DNA from: Austwickia sp040006675
GTDB lineage: Bacteria; Actinomycetota; Actinomycetes; Actinomycetales; Dermatophilaceae
Assembly: GCA_040006675.1 (NCBI GenBank)
Contig: JBDTWM010000005.1
Span: 1 to 46,537 of the forward strand
Direction: 5' to 3'
DNA: 46,537 nt
A program made the position numbers and the translations under genes. Numbering within the stretch: position 1 is the stretch's first letter; every line of letters begins with the position of its first letter. A model generated the notes under the pieces. The model did not search any database and was not told the origin of the DNA. It saw only the letters and a program-made list of their open reading frames with translations. This document shows positions 34,335 to 42,254 of this stretch, piece after piece.

Positions 34335-34852
34335 TCCGCGACGCCACCACCACCGACGCGGCGCAGTGCGCGGCGATCTACGCGCCGTACGTCGCGCACA
34401 CGACCTTCTCCCTGGAGGAGACACCCCCGGACCGCGCCGAGATGGCGCGACGCATCGAGCAGGCGCAGCACGCGCACGCGTGGCTGGTCAGGGAGGAGGA
34501 GGGGCTGGTGATCGGGTACGCCTACGGCGCGCCGTTCCGGTCGCGCGCCGGCTTCCGTTGGACGTGTGAGGTGAGCGTGTACGTGATGTCGAGTCGGCAG
34601 GGTCGTGGCACCGGTCGCGCCCTGTACGCGGCCCTGCTCACGCGACTCGCCGCCCTGGATTACCGATGCGCCGTCGCGTGCCTGGTCGAGCCGCACAGCG
34701 CCAGCGCCGCGCTGCACCGTTCCACCGGGTTCGCGAGGGTCGGCACGTTCCGGTCCGTCGGGTTCAAGCACGGCGGCTGGCGAGACGTCACGTTCTACGA
34801 GCGTTCTCTGACGGCGGGGTCCGGGTCTTCGACCGAGCGGCAGGATGGCTAG
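34331..34852 (+). CDS. GNAT acetyltransferase, phosphinothricin-acetyltransferase-like
   Basis: A 173-residue acetyltransferase starting at ATG 34331, overlapping the PemK-like stop by four bases. Seen are MIRDATTTDAAQCAAIYAPYV with TTFSLEETPPD, the PAT/YncA-type beginning. Then come GYAYGAPFRSRAGFRWTCEVSVYV, the acetyl-CoA loop SSRQGRGTGRALYAALL and ASAALHRSTGFARVGTFRSVGFKHGGWRDVTFYER, which is highly characteristic of the phosphinothricin/methionine-sulfoximine acetyltransferase group. Such enzymes N-acetylate glutamine-synthetase inhibitors or amino acid analogues. The actual substrate is not known. The DedA gene begins immediately after its stop. Confidence 0.87.
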   Translation: MIRDATTTDAAQCAAIYAPYVAHTTFSLEETPPDRAEMARRIEQAQHAHAWLVREEEGLVIGYAYGAPFRSRAGFRWTCEVSVYVMSSRQGRGTGRALYAALLTRLAALDYRCAVACLVEPHSASAALHRSTGFARVGTFRSVGFKHGGWRDVTFYERSLTAGSGSSTERQDG

Positions 34853-35518
34853 ATGGACCAGTTCCTCATGTCGATTCCGCCGCTGGCCGTCTATCTCGTC
34901 GTCGCCGGAGTCGTCGGCCTGGAGTCGCTGGGCATTCCGCTGCCGGGAGAGGTCATCCTGGTCAGCGCTGCGATCCTGTCGGCGCACCAGGAGCTGACCG
35001 TGTCCCCGTTGTGGGTGGGCCTCGCCGGAGCGGCGGGCGCGATAGCCGGTGACTCGATCGGGTACGAGGTCGGGCATCATTTCGGGTGGCGGCTCCTGGA
35101 CTGGCTGCGGCGGCGCTTCCCACGTCACGTCGACGCGGAGCGGGTCGCGGTCGCGTCGCACCTCTTCCACCGGTACGGCGCGTTGGCGGTCTTTTGGGGA
35201 CGGTTCGTGGCGCTCCTGCGAATCCTGTCCGGGCCGCTGTCCGGGGCGTTGCGACTGCCGTACCGGATCTTCCTGCCGGCCAACGCCGCGGGCGGGATCG
35301 CGTGGGCGGTCGGGACGACGTACGCGGTGTACTTCCTCGGCCGGACCGCCGAGCACGTCCTCTCCGGATTCGCGTGGGTCGGCCTGGCGGTGTTCTTCGT
35401 CGCCGTCCTCGCGGCATCGACGCTGCTGCGCCGCCGTATCGACGCCGCCGTGCGCGAGTGGGCGCGAAACCACCCTCAGCGTGTCGCCGAGGTCGACGCC
35501 GCGATGAGCGGCCGATGA
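34853..35518 (+). CDS. DedA family (SNARE-associated Golgi/VTT domain) membrane protein
   Basis: A 221-residue DedA protein, a family involved in membrane lipid homeostasis; some members flip undecaprenyl phosphate or phospholipids. Motifs: VGLESLGIPLPGEVILVSAAIL (the re-entrant E-x-x-G-x-x-x-PGE region), AIAGDSIGYEVGHHFG, FHRYGALAVFWGRFVALLRILSGPLSG (the F-x-R-x-x-P-x-x-R-like helix) and a C-terminal hydrophobic segment WVGLAVFFVAVLAASTLL. It begins directly after the GNAT stop codon, so PemK-like, GNAT and DedA genes form one transcription unit. It is convergent with rpoD, 102 bases away. Confidence 0.9.
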   Translation: MDQFLMSIPPLAVYLVVAGVVGLESLGIPLPGEVILVSAAILSAHQELTVSPLWVGLAGAAGAIAGDSIGYEVGHHFGWRLLDWLRRRFPRHVDAERVAVASHLFHRYGALAVFWGRFVALLRILSGPLSGALRLPYRIFLPANAAGGIAWAVGTTYAVYFLGRTAEHVLSGFAWVGLAVFFVAVLAASTLLRRRIDAAVREWARNHPQRVAEVDAAMSGR

Positions 35519-35620
35519 CGGACCCGCGAACCCCACACGATCCCGGTGCCGCTCGCACTGTTCTCCCGCGTGCGTCGTCCGGTGCCCGCTCCGCGCGGTG
35601 CAGGAGCCGACGGTTGGTAG

Positions 35621-37231
35621 TCAGTCCAGGTAGTCGCGCAGGACCTGGCTGCGGCTCGGGTGGCGCAGCTTGCTCATCGTCTTGGACTCGATCTGCCGGA
35701 TCCGCTCGCGGGTCACCCCGTACACCTTGCCGATCTCGTCCAACGTCTTCGGTTGGCCGTCGGTGAGCCCGAACCGCATGGAGACCACACCCGCCTCCCG
35801 CTCGGACAGCGTGTCGAGCACGGAGTGCAGCTGCTCTTGCAGCAGGGTGAAGCTCACGGCGTCAGCGGGAACGACCGCCTCGGAGTCCTCGATGAGGTCA
35901 CCGAATTCGGAGTCGCCGTCCTCGCCAAGGGGGGTGTGCAAGGAAATCGGCTCGCGGCCGTACTTTTGCACCTCGACGACCTTTTCGGGGGTCATGTCGA
36001 GCTCTTTGGCGAGCTCCTCCGGGGTCGGCTCGCGGCCCAGATCCTGCAGCATCTGCCGCTGCACACGGGCTAGCTTGTTGATGACCTCCACCATGTGCAC
36101 GGGGATGCGGATCGTGCGGGCTTGGTCGGCCATCGCACGCGTGATCGCCTGGCGGATCCACCACGTGGCGTACGTGGAGAACTTGAAGCCCTTCGTGTAA
36201 TCGAACTTTTCGACCGCGCGGATGAGGCCCAGGTTGCCCTCCTGGATCAGGTCGAGGAAGAGCATCCCGCGGCCCGTGTAGCGCTTCGCCAACGACACGA
36301 CGAGACGCAGGTTCGCCTCCAAGAGGTGGTTCTTGGCGTTCTTGCCGTCCTGGGCGATCCACCACAGCTCGCGTTTGAGCTTCAGGTCGAGCTCATCGCC
36401 GGAGTTGAGCCTCTCCTCGCCGAACAGACCCGCCTCGATGCGCTTGGCCAGGTCCACCTCCTGCTCGGCGTTGAGCAGCGCGACCTTGCCGATCTGCTTC
36501 AGGTAGTCCTTGACCGGGTCGGCGGTAGCACCCGCCGTGATGACCTGCTGCGCCGGCGCGTCGTCGTCATCGTCGTCACGAAGGACATAACCGCTCTCGG
36601 ATTCGCCCTCCTTGCCGGTGCGGCGCGCCGTCTTCGCGGAAGTGGCACCCGTCGATCCCTTGCCGGTCTCGTCCGCCTCGTCCACCTCGACGTCGGCCAC
36701 CTCGGCGTCGCCCGGCGCGACCCCTCCGAGGATCGGCGTCTCCTCATCGGTCGCTGCCACGGCTGCCGGCGCGGCCGCAACCTTTTTTGCCGCGCTCTTC
36801 CGGCGCGTCGGCGCGGCACCCTTCGCCGCTGCCTTCCTGGTGGACGTAGCTGCCGCGGGAGCCCCATCGCTTTCGGGTGCCGCTGTCGCCTTCTTGGCGG
36901 CTCGCGTCACGGTGGCCTTCTTCGCCGCAGTCTTGCGGGCGGGCGCAGACGTGGTCGTTGCGCTCTGCGCGGCCGCAGCGCGGGACGAGGCGGCGCGCGG
37001 GGCCGTCAGCCGCACGTCCCCAGCGATCGTGAAACCCTCGGCCTGCAACGCACCCACGATCGAGGTGCGTCGGGCAGTCTTCAGCCCATCGGCGTCCATG
37101 GCCTCCGACAGGACGTCAGCGTCGACGGCGCGGGTCTTCGCGGCCTCCTTGACCGCCTGGGCCACGGTGGGCTCGGTCGAGGCTGATGAGCGGGAACGGG
37201 AGCGTGGGCGGGAGGTCGGAGCGTTCGGCAC
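35621..37231 (-). CDS. rpoD: RNA polymerase principal sigma factor (SigA/HrdB/RpoD)
   Basis: A 536-residue primary sigma factor. Residues about 1-200 are Ala/Lys/Ser-rich and basic (repeated AAKKA, TRKAAAK), then acidic, as in HrdB/SigA of actinobacteria. Region 1.2 reads DPVKDYLKQIGKVALLNAEQEVDLAKRIE. Region 2 has GMLFLDLIQEGNLGLIRAVEKFD and FSTYATWWIRQAITRA. Region 3 starts RIPVHMVEVINKL. Region 4 has LSEREAGVVSMRFGLTDGQPKTLDEIG and VTRERIRQIESKTMSKLRHP. The start is GTG at 37229-37231, with AAAGGTG about 12 bases before. It is transcribed alone, convergent with the DedA gene. Confidence 0.96.
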   Translation of the reverse strand: MPNAPTSRPRSRSRSSASTEPTVAQAVKEAAKTRAVDADVLSEAMDADGLKTARRTSIVGALQAEGFTIAGDVRLTAPRAASSRAAAAQSATTTSAPARKTAAKKATVTRAAKKATAAPESDGAPAAATSTRKAAAKGAAPTRRKSAAKKVAAAPAAVAATDEETPILGGVAPGDAEVADVEVDEADETGKGSTGATSAKTARRTGKEGESESGYVLRDDDDDDAPAQQVITAGATADPVKDYLKQIGKVALLNAEQEVDLAKRIEAGLFGEERLNSGDELDLKLKRELWWIAQDGKNAKNHLLEANLRLVVSLAKRYTGRGMLFLDLIQEGNLGLIRAVEKFDYTKGFKFSTYATWWIRQAITRAMADQARTIRIPVHMVEVINKLARVQRQMLQDLGREPTPEELAKELDMTPEKVVEVQKYGREPISLHTPLGEDGDSEFGDLIEDSEAVVPADAVSFTLLQEQLHSVLDTLSEREAGVVSMRFGLTDGQPKTLDEIGKVYGVTRERIRQIESKTMSKLRHPSRSQVLRDYLD

Positions 37232-37456
37232 TGAGCTACACCGACACCTTTCGTCGTTCGGGTATGAGAGCGCGCCCTACGCACCACGACGGAAGGTCGG
37301 CATCGCTCGGCAGATGTCCTGACATGGCTGTCGGAGTCAGGGCCCGGCCGTAGGCCGAGGCACGTCATGCTGGTAAGGAAGGGACAACGCACTTCCTGAC
37401 CGGTTCATTCCGCTGCCGCGCGGGAGTCGACTCTGGTTCGTGGGTTTGTGAGAGCC

Positions 37457-37474
37457 TCACCCATTATAGGGTGA
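37457..37474 (-). promoter_or_regulatory. TATAAT -10 box inside an inverted repeat upstream of rpoD
   Basis: TCACCC-ATTATA-GGGTGA on the plus strand. Read on the minus strand it contains a perfect TATAAT (37468-37463) framed by six-base perfect arms. No TTGACA-like -35 is visible at 16-18 bases, so the promoter may need an activator or another sigma contact. It would give an untranslated leader of roughly 225 bases for rpoD. A regulator binding the arms would block the -10. Confidence 0.5.
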
Positions 37475-37511
37475 CCGTCCGGCTCAGCGCCCGCCACGCC
37501 CGCCGCGCCAT

Positions 37512-37540
37512 GGCGCCGACGCTGGCAGGGTGTCGGCGCC
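37512..37540 (-). terminator. Strong hairpin after the UspA gene
   Basis: GGCGCCGAC (37512-37520), 11-base loop, GTCGGCGCC (37532-37540): nine perfect pairs. It starts 12 bases after the minus-strand UspA stop and lies upstream of the rpoD promoter, separating the two transcription units. No T-run follows. Confidence 0.65.
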
Positions 37541-37551
37541 CCGTCGTCCCG

Positions 37552-37962
37552 CTAGCTCGCCAGCTCGTCACCCTTGACGGCAAGGACCGGACAGCCGGCT
37601 TCGAGCAGCACCCGCTGGGCATGCGAGCCCAGCAGCAGCTTGCCGACCGGCGACCGGCGACGCAATCCGATGACGATCATCTCCGCCCGCTCCGACTCGG
37701 CGACCGACAGGAGTCGCCCGGCGAAGTCCTCGTCCGTCCGAAGCTCCACCTGGGTCAGGTCGAGGTCCGCGCCGGCCAGGCGAGCCGCCGCCCGTTCCAC
37801 TTCATCCGCGAGTGCCAGCACCTCCTCGGCCGGGCAACCGCGCGGGAAGTCGGGGGCGCTCACCACTACCAGCCGACTCCTGCGCAGCAGGCTCTCGGCG
37901 GCTCCGCGCCACACTGCCGCCCGCCCTTCCGGCGTGCACGTGCCACCTGCGATGACCGTCAC
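37552..37962 (-). CDS. Universal stress protein (UspA family)
   Basis: A 136-residue single-domain Usp protein. AAGGAGG is followed directly by GTGACG and then by the GTG at 37962-37960; the latter has the better six-base spacing and is taken as start. N-terminal VTVIAGGTCTPEGRAAVWRGA is followed by RLVVVSAPDF and a helical AEEVLALADEVERAAARL. The nucleotide-binding signature is IVIGLRRRSPVGKLLLGSHAQRVLLEAGCPVLAVK (split here as two overlapping blocks around G-x2-x-x-x-x-G-x-x-x-x-GS). Family members bind ATP and support survival under stress. It is single-copy here and ends in a strong hairpin. Confidence 0.85.
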   Translation of the reverse strand: MTVIAGGTCTPEGRAAVWRGAAESLLRRSRLVVVSAPDFPRGCPAEEVLALADEVERAAARLAGADLDLTQVELRTDEDFAGRLLSVAESERAEMIVIGLRRRSPVGKLLLGSHAQRVLLEAGCPVLAVKGDELAS

Positions 37963-38185
37963 CGTCACCCTCCTTGCCTGCCGTGGGCGCCCGCCGCGAG
38001 GTGCGAGGTGCGCCGTGTGGTCTGGAGTTGTCGTCAACGACGCTAGCCCATCCGATTCCCGACGTCGCCGTCTCGCAGACGCGATGTCGCAGGAGACCCC
38101 CGGCTCCTGCCGCGTCAAGGGCGCACACCGTATCGCGCCCGGCGGAAGTCTTCTCCCCGGGGACCCCGTCGCTGGGCGACCTGTG

Positions 38186-39238
38186 TCATGCACACCCCGG
38201 CCGCGCGCGAACCCCGGCGGCGACCAGCTGCAGCAGCAGGGCCGCCAGGGTATATCCCGGGTCGAGCTGCACGGCCCGCTCCAGGGCGGCCCGAGCGAAG
38301 GCTCCTTCCCCGAGCCACCACGAGTGCGCGCCGACCAGGGAGAGCACCCCGGCCTGGGCGACCGGCGGGAGCAGGCGCGCGAAGTCGCGTAGCCGCCAGG
38401 TCAGCTCCGTGGGGTCTCTCGTGTCGTGGACCGAAGCCACCGAGCCACAACACTGCTCGATCAGCTCCGCCAGGCCTCGCGGGTAGGTCGCGGGGTCGCA
38501 CAGGTCAGGGCAGAGCCAGGCCATCAGCGCGTCCCGAGTAGGTATGTCGGTGAGGACGTCCACCGCGGCCTGGGCGCACGCCTCGTCCAGGCCGTCGACC
38601 GGGTCCCTGGACGCACCTGTCGGCCCCACCCCGAGAACGCGCGCCCAGGCGTCCAATCCCTCGCGTCGCCAGGAGGCGATGGCTCGCCTCGGCGCCGGTC
38701 GGGGGGATTCCACATCGAAGGCACCGACGGCCGGAGAGTCGAAGAACGAGGTCACCGCCTCCCGGTCGGACAGGGGGCTCACGCCCAGCGACACCCACTC
38801 CGCCACGGCAGGCACCGCGTCGGGCGCTGCGAGAGGCCGCCCCGTCACCGGGCAGCACGACGAGTCGCGGCAGTCAAGCGATCGCCAACGGCCATCCGCG
38901 ACGAGCAGGCGATCCCCGATCCGTACGCCGGCGTGTCGGCACGCGCGGGTGACCTGGCTCAGCAGCCCTCGGAAAGAGTGCGAGGTCTCGTCGAAGATGA
39001 CGAGGATCACCGTGTCCGGACGCTCGCGGCGGAACACGGCGTTCATCGGGAGGGTCATTTCGGGGGGCAGCGGCTCCCAGGGGTGCACGCTCTCGAGCAG
39101 GTCGCCGCGCAGCGTGGCGCACACACGTTTCTCCTTGAGGAACACCATCACGACGGACTGACGCGGATGGAACCCCAGGACGTACGGGAGGGAGCTGATC
39201 AGGTCGCTCCGACCTGCCAGGCGCGCGATGCGGGTCAT
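38186..39238 (-). CDS. DUF4192 family protein
   Basis: A 350-residue protein of an uncharacterised actinobacterial family. The start is the ATG at 39236-39238 (MTRIARLAGRSDLISSLPYV); the longer frame upstream is low-complexity. Recognisable DUF4192 features are SDLISSLPYVLGFHPRQSVVMV at the N-terminus, TVILVIFDE, RIGDRLLVADGRWRSLDC followed by CCPVTGRPL, and a C-terminal tetratricopeptide-like helical end (GEGAFARAALERAVQLDPGYTLA). The Cys pair in RDSSCCPVTG is typical of the family. Function unknown. It is not in an obvious operon. Confidence 0.87.
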   Translation of the reverse strand: MTRIARLAGRSDLISSLPYVLGFHPRQSVVMVFLKEKRVCATLRGDLLESVHPWEPLPPEMTLPMNAVFRRERPDTVILVIFDETSHSFRGLLSQVTRACRHAGVRIGDRLLVADGRWRSLDCRDSSCCPVTGRPLAAPDAVPAVAEWVSLGVSPLSDREAVTSFFDSPAVGAFDVESPRPAPRRAIASWRREGLDAWARVLGVGPTGASRDPVDGLDEACAQAAVDVLTDIPTRDALMAWLCPDLCDPATYPRGLAELIEQCCGSVASVHDTRDPTELTWRLRDFARLLPPVAQAGVLSLVGAHSWWLGEGAFARAALERAVQLDPGYTLAALLLQLVAAGVRARPGCA

Positions 39239-39331
39239 GACTTCAGGCTCGGGCCACGACGTCGCTGCGCCGAGGCACCTCGTACGGGCCTGTGGATGGA
39301 CCTCGAGCGGCGAGCGGGTGTGGATGAGGCG

Positions 39332-39357
39332 GGGGCGCGCCATCGACGACGCGCCCC
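39332..39357 (-). terminator. GC hairpin after the EcsC-family gene
   Basis: GGGGCGCG (39332-39339), ten-base loop, CGCGCCCC (39350-39357): eight perfect pairs. It lies 11 bases beyond the minus-strand stop of the EcsC-like gene. No T-run follows. Confidence 0.55.
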
Positions 39358-39368
39358 ACACGCTTGGG

Positions 39369-40112
39369 TCAGCTCGCGGTGACCTGGCTCGGCGACGCGA
39401 CCGGCCCGGTGCGGGGGAACTCCGTGCGCACGTACTCGGCGATCTGCTTGAGCATGAACCCGTCGACTCCGGCGCCCACAACCCCCCCGATCAGCGGCAC
39501 TCCGCGCCCCAACCGCCCGACGGCCTTCTTGCCGATCTGGGTGAGGAGCCGGAACCCGACTCCCTTGTTGACAGCCATGAGCACCGGGCCCGGCAGTCGT
39601 TCGGCGGCGAAGTTGACGAGCCTGCCGGATCCGGCGTATCCGGCCTTCTTCAGCAGGTCCTCCGAGTCGGCCCCGACGAGCGACAGCAGCAGCGCCGAGC
39701 GGATCTCGGGGCGTTCGATGTCGTACCCGCGGATCACGGCGATGGCGGCCGCCATCCGCGTCGCGAGGAGATAGAACCCGGCGACGTTGGCGGGCAACGC
39801 CACCGGAAGGGTGAAGAACCCGCCGATGCCCGTCACGAAGCCGCCGGCCGCGACGAGCTTCAGGTGATCGGCCACGACCCGGTCGAGCGCCCCCTCGTCG
39901 CCGGTCGAGTGCCGGCGTGCGTCGTCGGCCACCTTGTGCGCGGAGTCGAACTGCCCGCGCCCGTCGATGCCGACGTCCAAGAGACGCTCGATGAGTCGCG
40001 TCGCGGTCCGCGACGGCCCGCCTGTCGGGAGGGCGAGACCTCCCGTGCTCCCCGAGGCCGCGGGGGAAGCGGGCCCTCGCTGATGCCCTGAGAACCTGTC
40101 GAAGATGCCCAC
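39369..40112 (-). CDS. EcsC family protein
   Basis: A 247-residue protein. The start is GTG at 40110-40112 (VGIFDRFSGHQRG), with AGGAGG about seven bases upstream; the frame extends 47 codons further, without support. Family features are the helix LIERLLDVGIDGRGQFDSAHKVADDA and a Gly-rich hydrophobic stretch VAAGGFVTGIGGFFTLPVALPANVAGFYLLATRMAAAIAVIRGYD (cited in parts: GGFVTGIGGFF, LPANVAGFY, AVIRGYD). The C-terminal GVPLIGGVVGAGVDGFMLKQIAEYVRTEFP matches the EcsC VPLLGAxVGGxxN ending. EcsC proteins are of unclear function (linked in Bacillus to ABC transporter EcsAB). Divergent from the DUF1206 gene. Confidence 0.82.
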   Translation of the reverse strand: MGIFDRFSGHQRGPASPAASGSTGGLALPTGGPSRTATRLIERLLDVGIDGRGQFDSAHKVADDARRHSTGDEGALDRVVADHLKLVAAGGFVTGIGGFFTLPVALPANVAGFYLLATRMAAAIAVIRGYDIERPEIRSALLLSLVGADSEDLLKKAGYAGSGRLVNFAAERLPGPVLMAVNKGVGFRLLTQIGKKAVGRLGRGVPLIGGVVGAGVDGFMLKQIAEYVRTEFPRTGPVASPSQVTAS

Positions 40113-40384
40113 TCGTGCCCTCCTGGTCCGTACCGCTGTCGATGCTGGCGAACGATGCCGTGGTGATTCTTCCGTAGCCGTCACGGACATCCCGGGCGTG
40201 ACGGCGTCCCGAGGTCCCGGTTCGGGTCGCGACCGCATCAATGCCCGATGCATCGCGTTTCACACCTCAGCGGGACATCGTCATCGTGACAGGCCGGACG
40301 GGGTCAACCGCCGTACCCTTCCGGAACGGGCATTCGACGTCCGCGCTCGGCGACGACGCGGGCTACCTGAGGGGAGCGGGGGGC

Positions 40385-41206
40385 GTGAGCGAACACGTGA
40401 ACGAGCTGGCCGGTCAAGCTCAGGGCATCGCGCGGGACGCGAAGGACCACCCCGCGCTGCACGCCGCGGTGAGGGTCGGCTACGCGGGAAGCGGAGTCAT
40501 CCACCTCCTGATCGCGTGGGCGGCGCTCGGGATCGCCTGGGCGCCGTCGGGGGGAGGAACGGCGGACCAATCCGGTGCCCTCGCGCAGGTGGCGGCCCAA
40601 CCGTGGGGACGCCCGCTGCTGTGGGTGACCGTGGTCGGCTTCGCGGGCCTCGGTCTGTGGCAACTGACCGAGGCGATCGGCGGCTGGCACCCTCACGGGC
40701 GCGACGGGCTCGCGGCCCGCAGCAAGGCGCTCGGCAAGATGGTTGCGTATCTGGCGCTGGGCTGGACCGCGGCGACGTTCGCGCGTGGCGGCAGCTCGGA
40801 CAGCAGTACGCAGACCACCGACGCGACCCGCACCCTCATGTCGGGTGCGGGCGGTCAGTTCCTCGTGGCCTTGCTCGGCGTCGCTGTCATCTCGATCGGC
40901 GCTTACCACGTCTTCAAGGGGTGGACGAAGAAGTTCCTCGAGGACCTGGTCACCGATCCGGGCGAGGTGGCGGAACAGGCGGGCCGGTACGGCTACATGG
41001 CCAAGGGCGTCGCCCTGGCCATCGTCGGAGGCCTGTTCATCGTCGCCGCCTGGCATGCCCGAGCGAACGAGGCCCGGGGGCTCGACGGGGCTCTGCGCAC
41101 ACTGGCCGAGACCCCGCACGGCACGGTGTTGCTCACCGTGGTCGCCGTCGGGATCGCGGCGTATGGGCTCTACAGCTTCTTCCGGGCCCGCTACACCAAG
41201 CTGTAG
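40385..41206 (+). CDS. DUF1206 family membrane protein
   Basis: A 273-residue protein built of three repeated units of two membrane helices each, the DUF1206 arrangement. Each unit begins with an aromatic/Gly helix: VRVGYAGSGVIHLLIAWAAL, LGKMVAYLALGWTAATF and YGYMAKGVALAIVGGLFIV. Each is followed by a second helix with GLGLWQLTEAI, ISIGAYHVFKGW or IAAYGLYSFF. The start is GTG at 40385, behind a G/A-rich stretch (GAGGGGAG); in-frame sequence upstream appears non-coding. Function unknown. Its stop is one base from the stop of the convergent PAC2 gene, so the two transcripts must overlap or share a termination zone. Confidence 0.85.
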   Translation: MSEHVNELAGQAQGIARDAKDHPALHAAVRVGYAGSGVIHLLIAWAALGIAWAPSGGGTADQSGALAQVAAQPWGRPLLWVTVVGFAGLGLWQLTEAIGGWHPHGRDGLAARSKALGKMVAYLALGWTAATFARGGSSDSSTQTTDATRTLMSGAGGQFLVALLGVAVISIGAYHVFKGWTKKFLEDLVTDPGEVAEQAGRYGYMAKGVALAIVGGLFIVAAWHARANEARGLDGALRTLAETPHGTVLLTVVAVGIAAYGLYSFFRARYTKL

Positions 41207-41207
41207 C

Positions 41208-42140
41208 TCAGTGCTCCGGCGGCTTCGTCGGGGCGTCGCCCTCCTGCTGGCGCAGGAACTGCTCGAACTCTTGGGCGAGCTCATCACCGCTCGGGAGCAA
41301 CGAGTCGTCCCCGGCGAGGAGCGCCTGTCGCTGGCGACCCGCAACGAACTCGTCGTACTGATGTTCCAGCGCCGAGATGACCGGGCGCGCATCGTCGTTC
41401 TCGGCGATCTCGGCCGTGATGGCGCGCTGCGAGTCGGCCGCGGCCATGTGCAGGGCCGTGTCCGGCAAGTTCAGCCCCGTCACCGCGCGAAGGTTCTCCA
41501 GACCGGCGAGGGCGGCGGCGGGAAAATCGGCGTGCGCGAGGTAGTGCGGCACGTGGACCGCGTACCCGACCGCCGACCGGGAGGCCTCCCCGAGCCGGAA
41601 CTCCAGGAGGTTCTGCAGGCCCGCCGGCACCCGCACGGTGCCGAACACCGGCGTACGGCCCTCGACGAGCTGCTCGCGGGTGGCGTGCGCGGAGACCCAT
41701 AGCGGACGCGTGTGCGGCACCGTCATCGGCACTCCGTAGACGGTGACGACCAGCTCGACACCGAAGCGCACCACGAGCTGCTGCACGGCCTCCACCATGC
41801 GCTCCCACTGATAGTCGGGCTCGCGACCGGTCAGCAGCAGGAACGACGTGCCGTCGTCGTCGGTGAGCACGTGGAGCACCAGGGTGGGGTCGTCGTACGC
41901 GGTGAACCGGTCGCGCTCGAACGTCATGAGCGGGCGACGACCCCGGTAGTCGAACAGCTGATCGATGTCGAACGTCGCCACCACGCGGTGGCTCAGCGAG
42001 GAGAGCAGGTGGTCTACGAGGATCCGCTGCGTGCCCCCCGCGTCGAGGTAGCCGCCGAAAGCCACCACCATCGTACGGGCGTGCACGAACGTGACATCGC
42101 TGTCGGTCTCGAACTGATACAGGGCGCTGGGGTCCAACAC
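41208..42140 (-). CDS. PAC2 family protein
   Basis: A 310-residue protein related to the proteasome-assembly-chaperone-like PAC2 family, widespread in actinobacteria. Evidence is the N-terminal MVVAFGGYLDAGGTQRILVDHL, RVVATFDIDQLFDYRGRRP, LVLHVLTDDDGTSFLLLTGREPDYQWERM and the GVPMTVPHTRPLWVSAHA segment. GYAVHVPHYLAHADFPAAAL and an acidic C-terminal helical tail follow. The start is GTG at 42138-42140, with GGAGG about eight bases upstream. A chaperone role in proteasome assembly is only a family-based suggestion; no proteasome genes are in the window. Confidence 0.87.
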   Translation of the reverse strand: MLDPSALYQFETDSDVTFVHARTMVVAFGGYLDAGGTQRILVDHLLSSLSHRVVATFDIDQLFDYRGRRPLMTFERDRFTAYDDPTLVLHVLTDDDGTSFLLLTGREPDYQWERMVEAVQQLVVRFGVELVVTVYGVPMTVPHTRPLWVSAHATREQLVEGRTPVFGTVRVPAGLQNLLEFRLGEASRSAVGYAVHVPHYLAHADFPAAALAGLENLRAVTGLNLPDTALHMAAADSQRAITAEIAENDDARPVISALEHQYDEFVAGRQRQALLAGDDSLLPSGDELAQEFEQFLRQQEGDAPTKPPEH

Positions 42141-42254
42141 GGCGGGCCTCCTCTCCAGGCGCCACGGGTGTAACTGTCGTGGTGGTCAACGCTGCGGTAG
42201 CCCTGGCGATTCCCCCGCGACCTGCCCGTCAGACGTCTCGATCCTCGTGGCGCG

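Larger units (their letters stand above)
37232..37551. other. 320-base region between rpoD and the UspA gene
   Basis: No gene found. It holds the UspA-side hairpin (37512-37540), the TATAAT/inverted repeat (37457-37474) and a second small inverted repeat, ATGTC-CT-GACAT (37314-37325), within the presumed rpoD leader. The length of the leader suggests control at the promoter or in the mRNA, but no known riboswitch was recognised. Confidence 0.6.

Noticed and set aside
35554..35574. CGCAC/GTGCG hairpin between the DedA gene and rpoD
   Set aside because: Five-pair stem with an 11-base loop, too weak to call as a bidirectional terminator.
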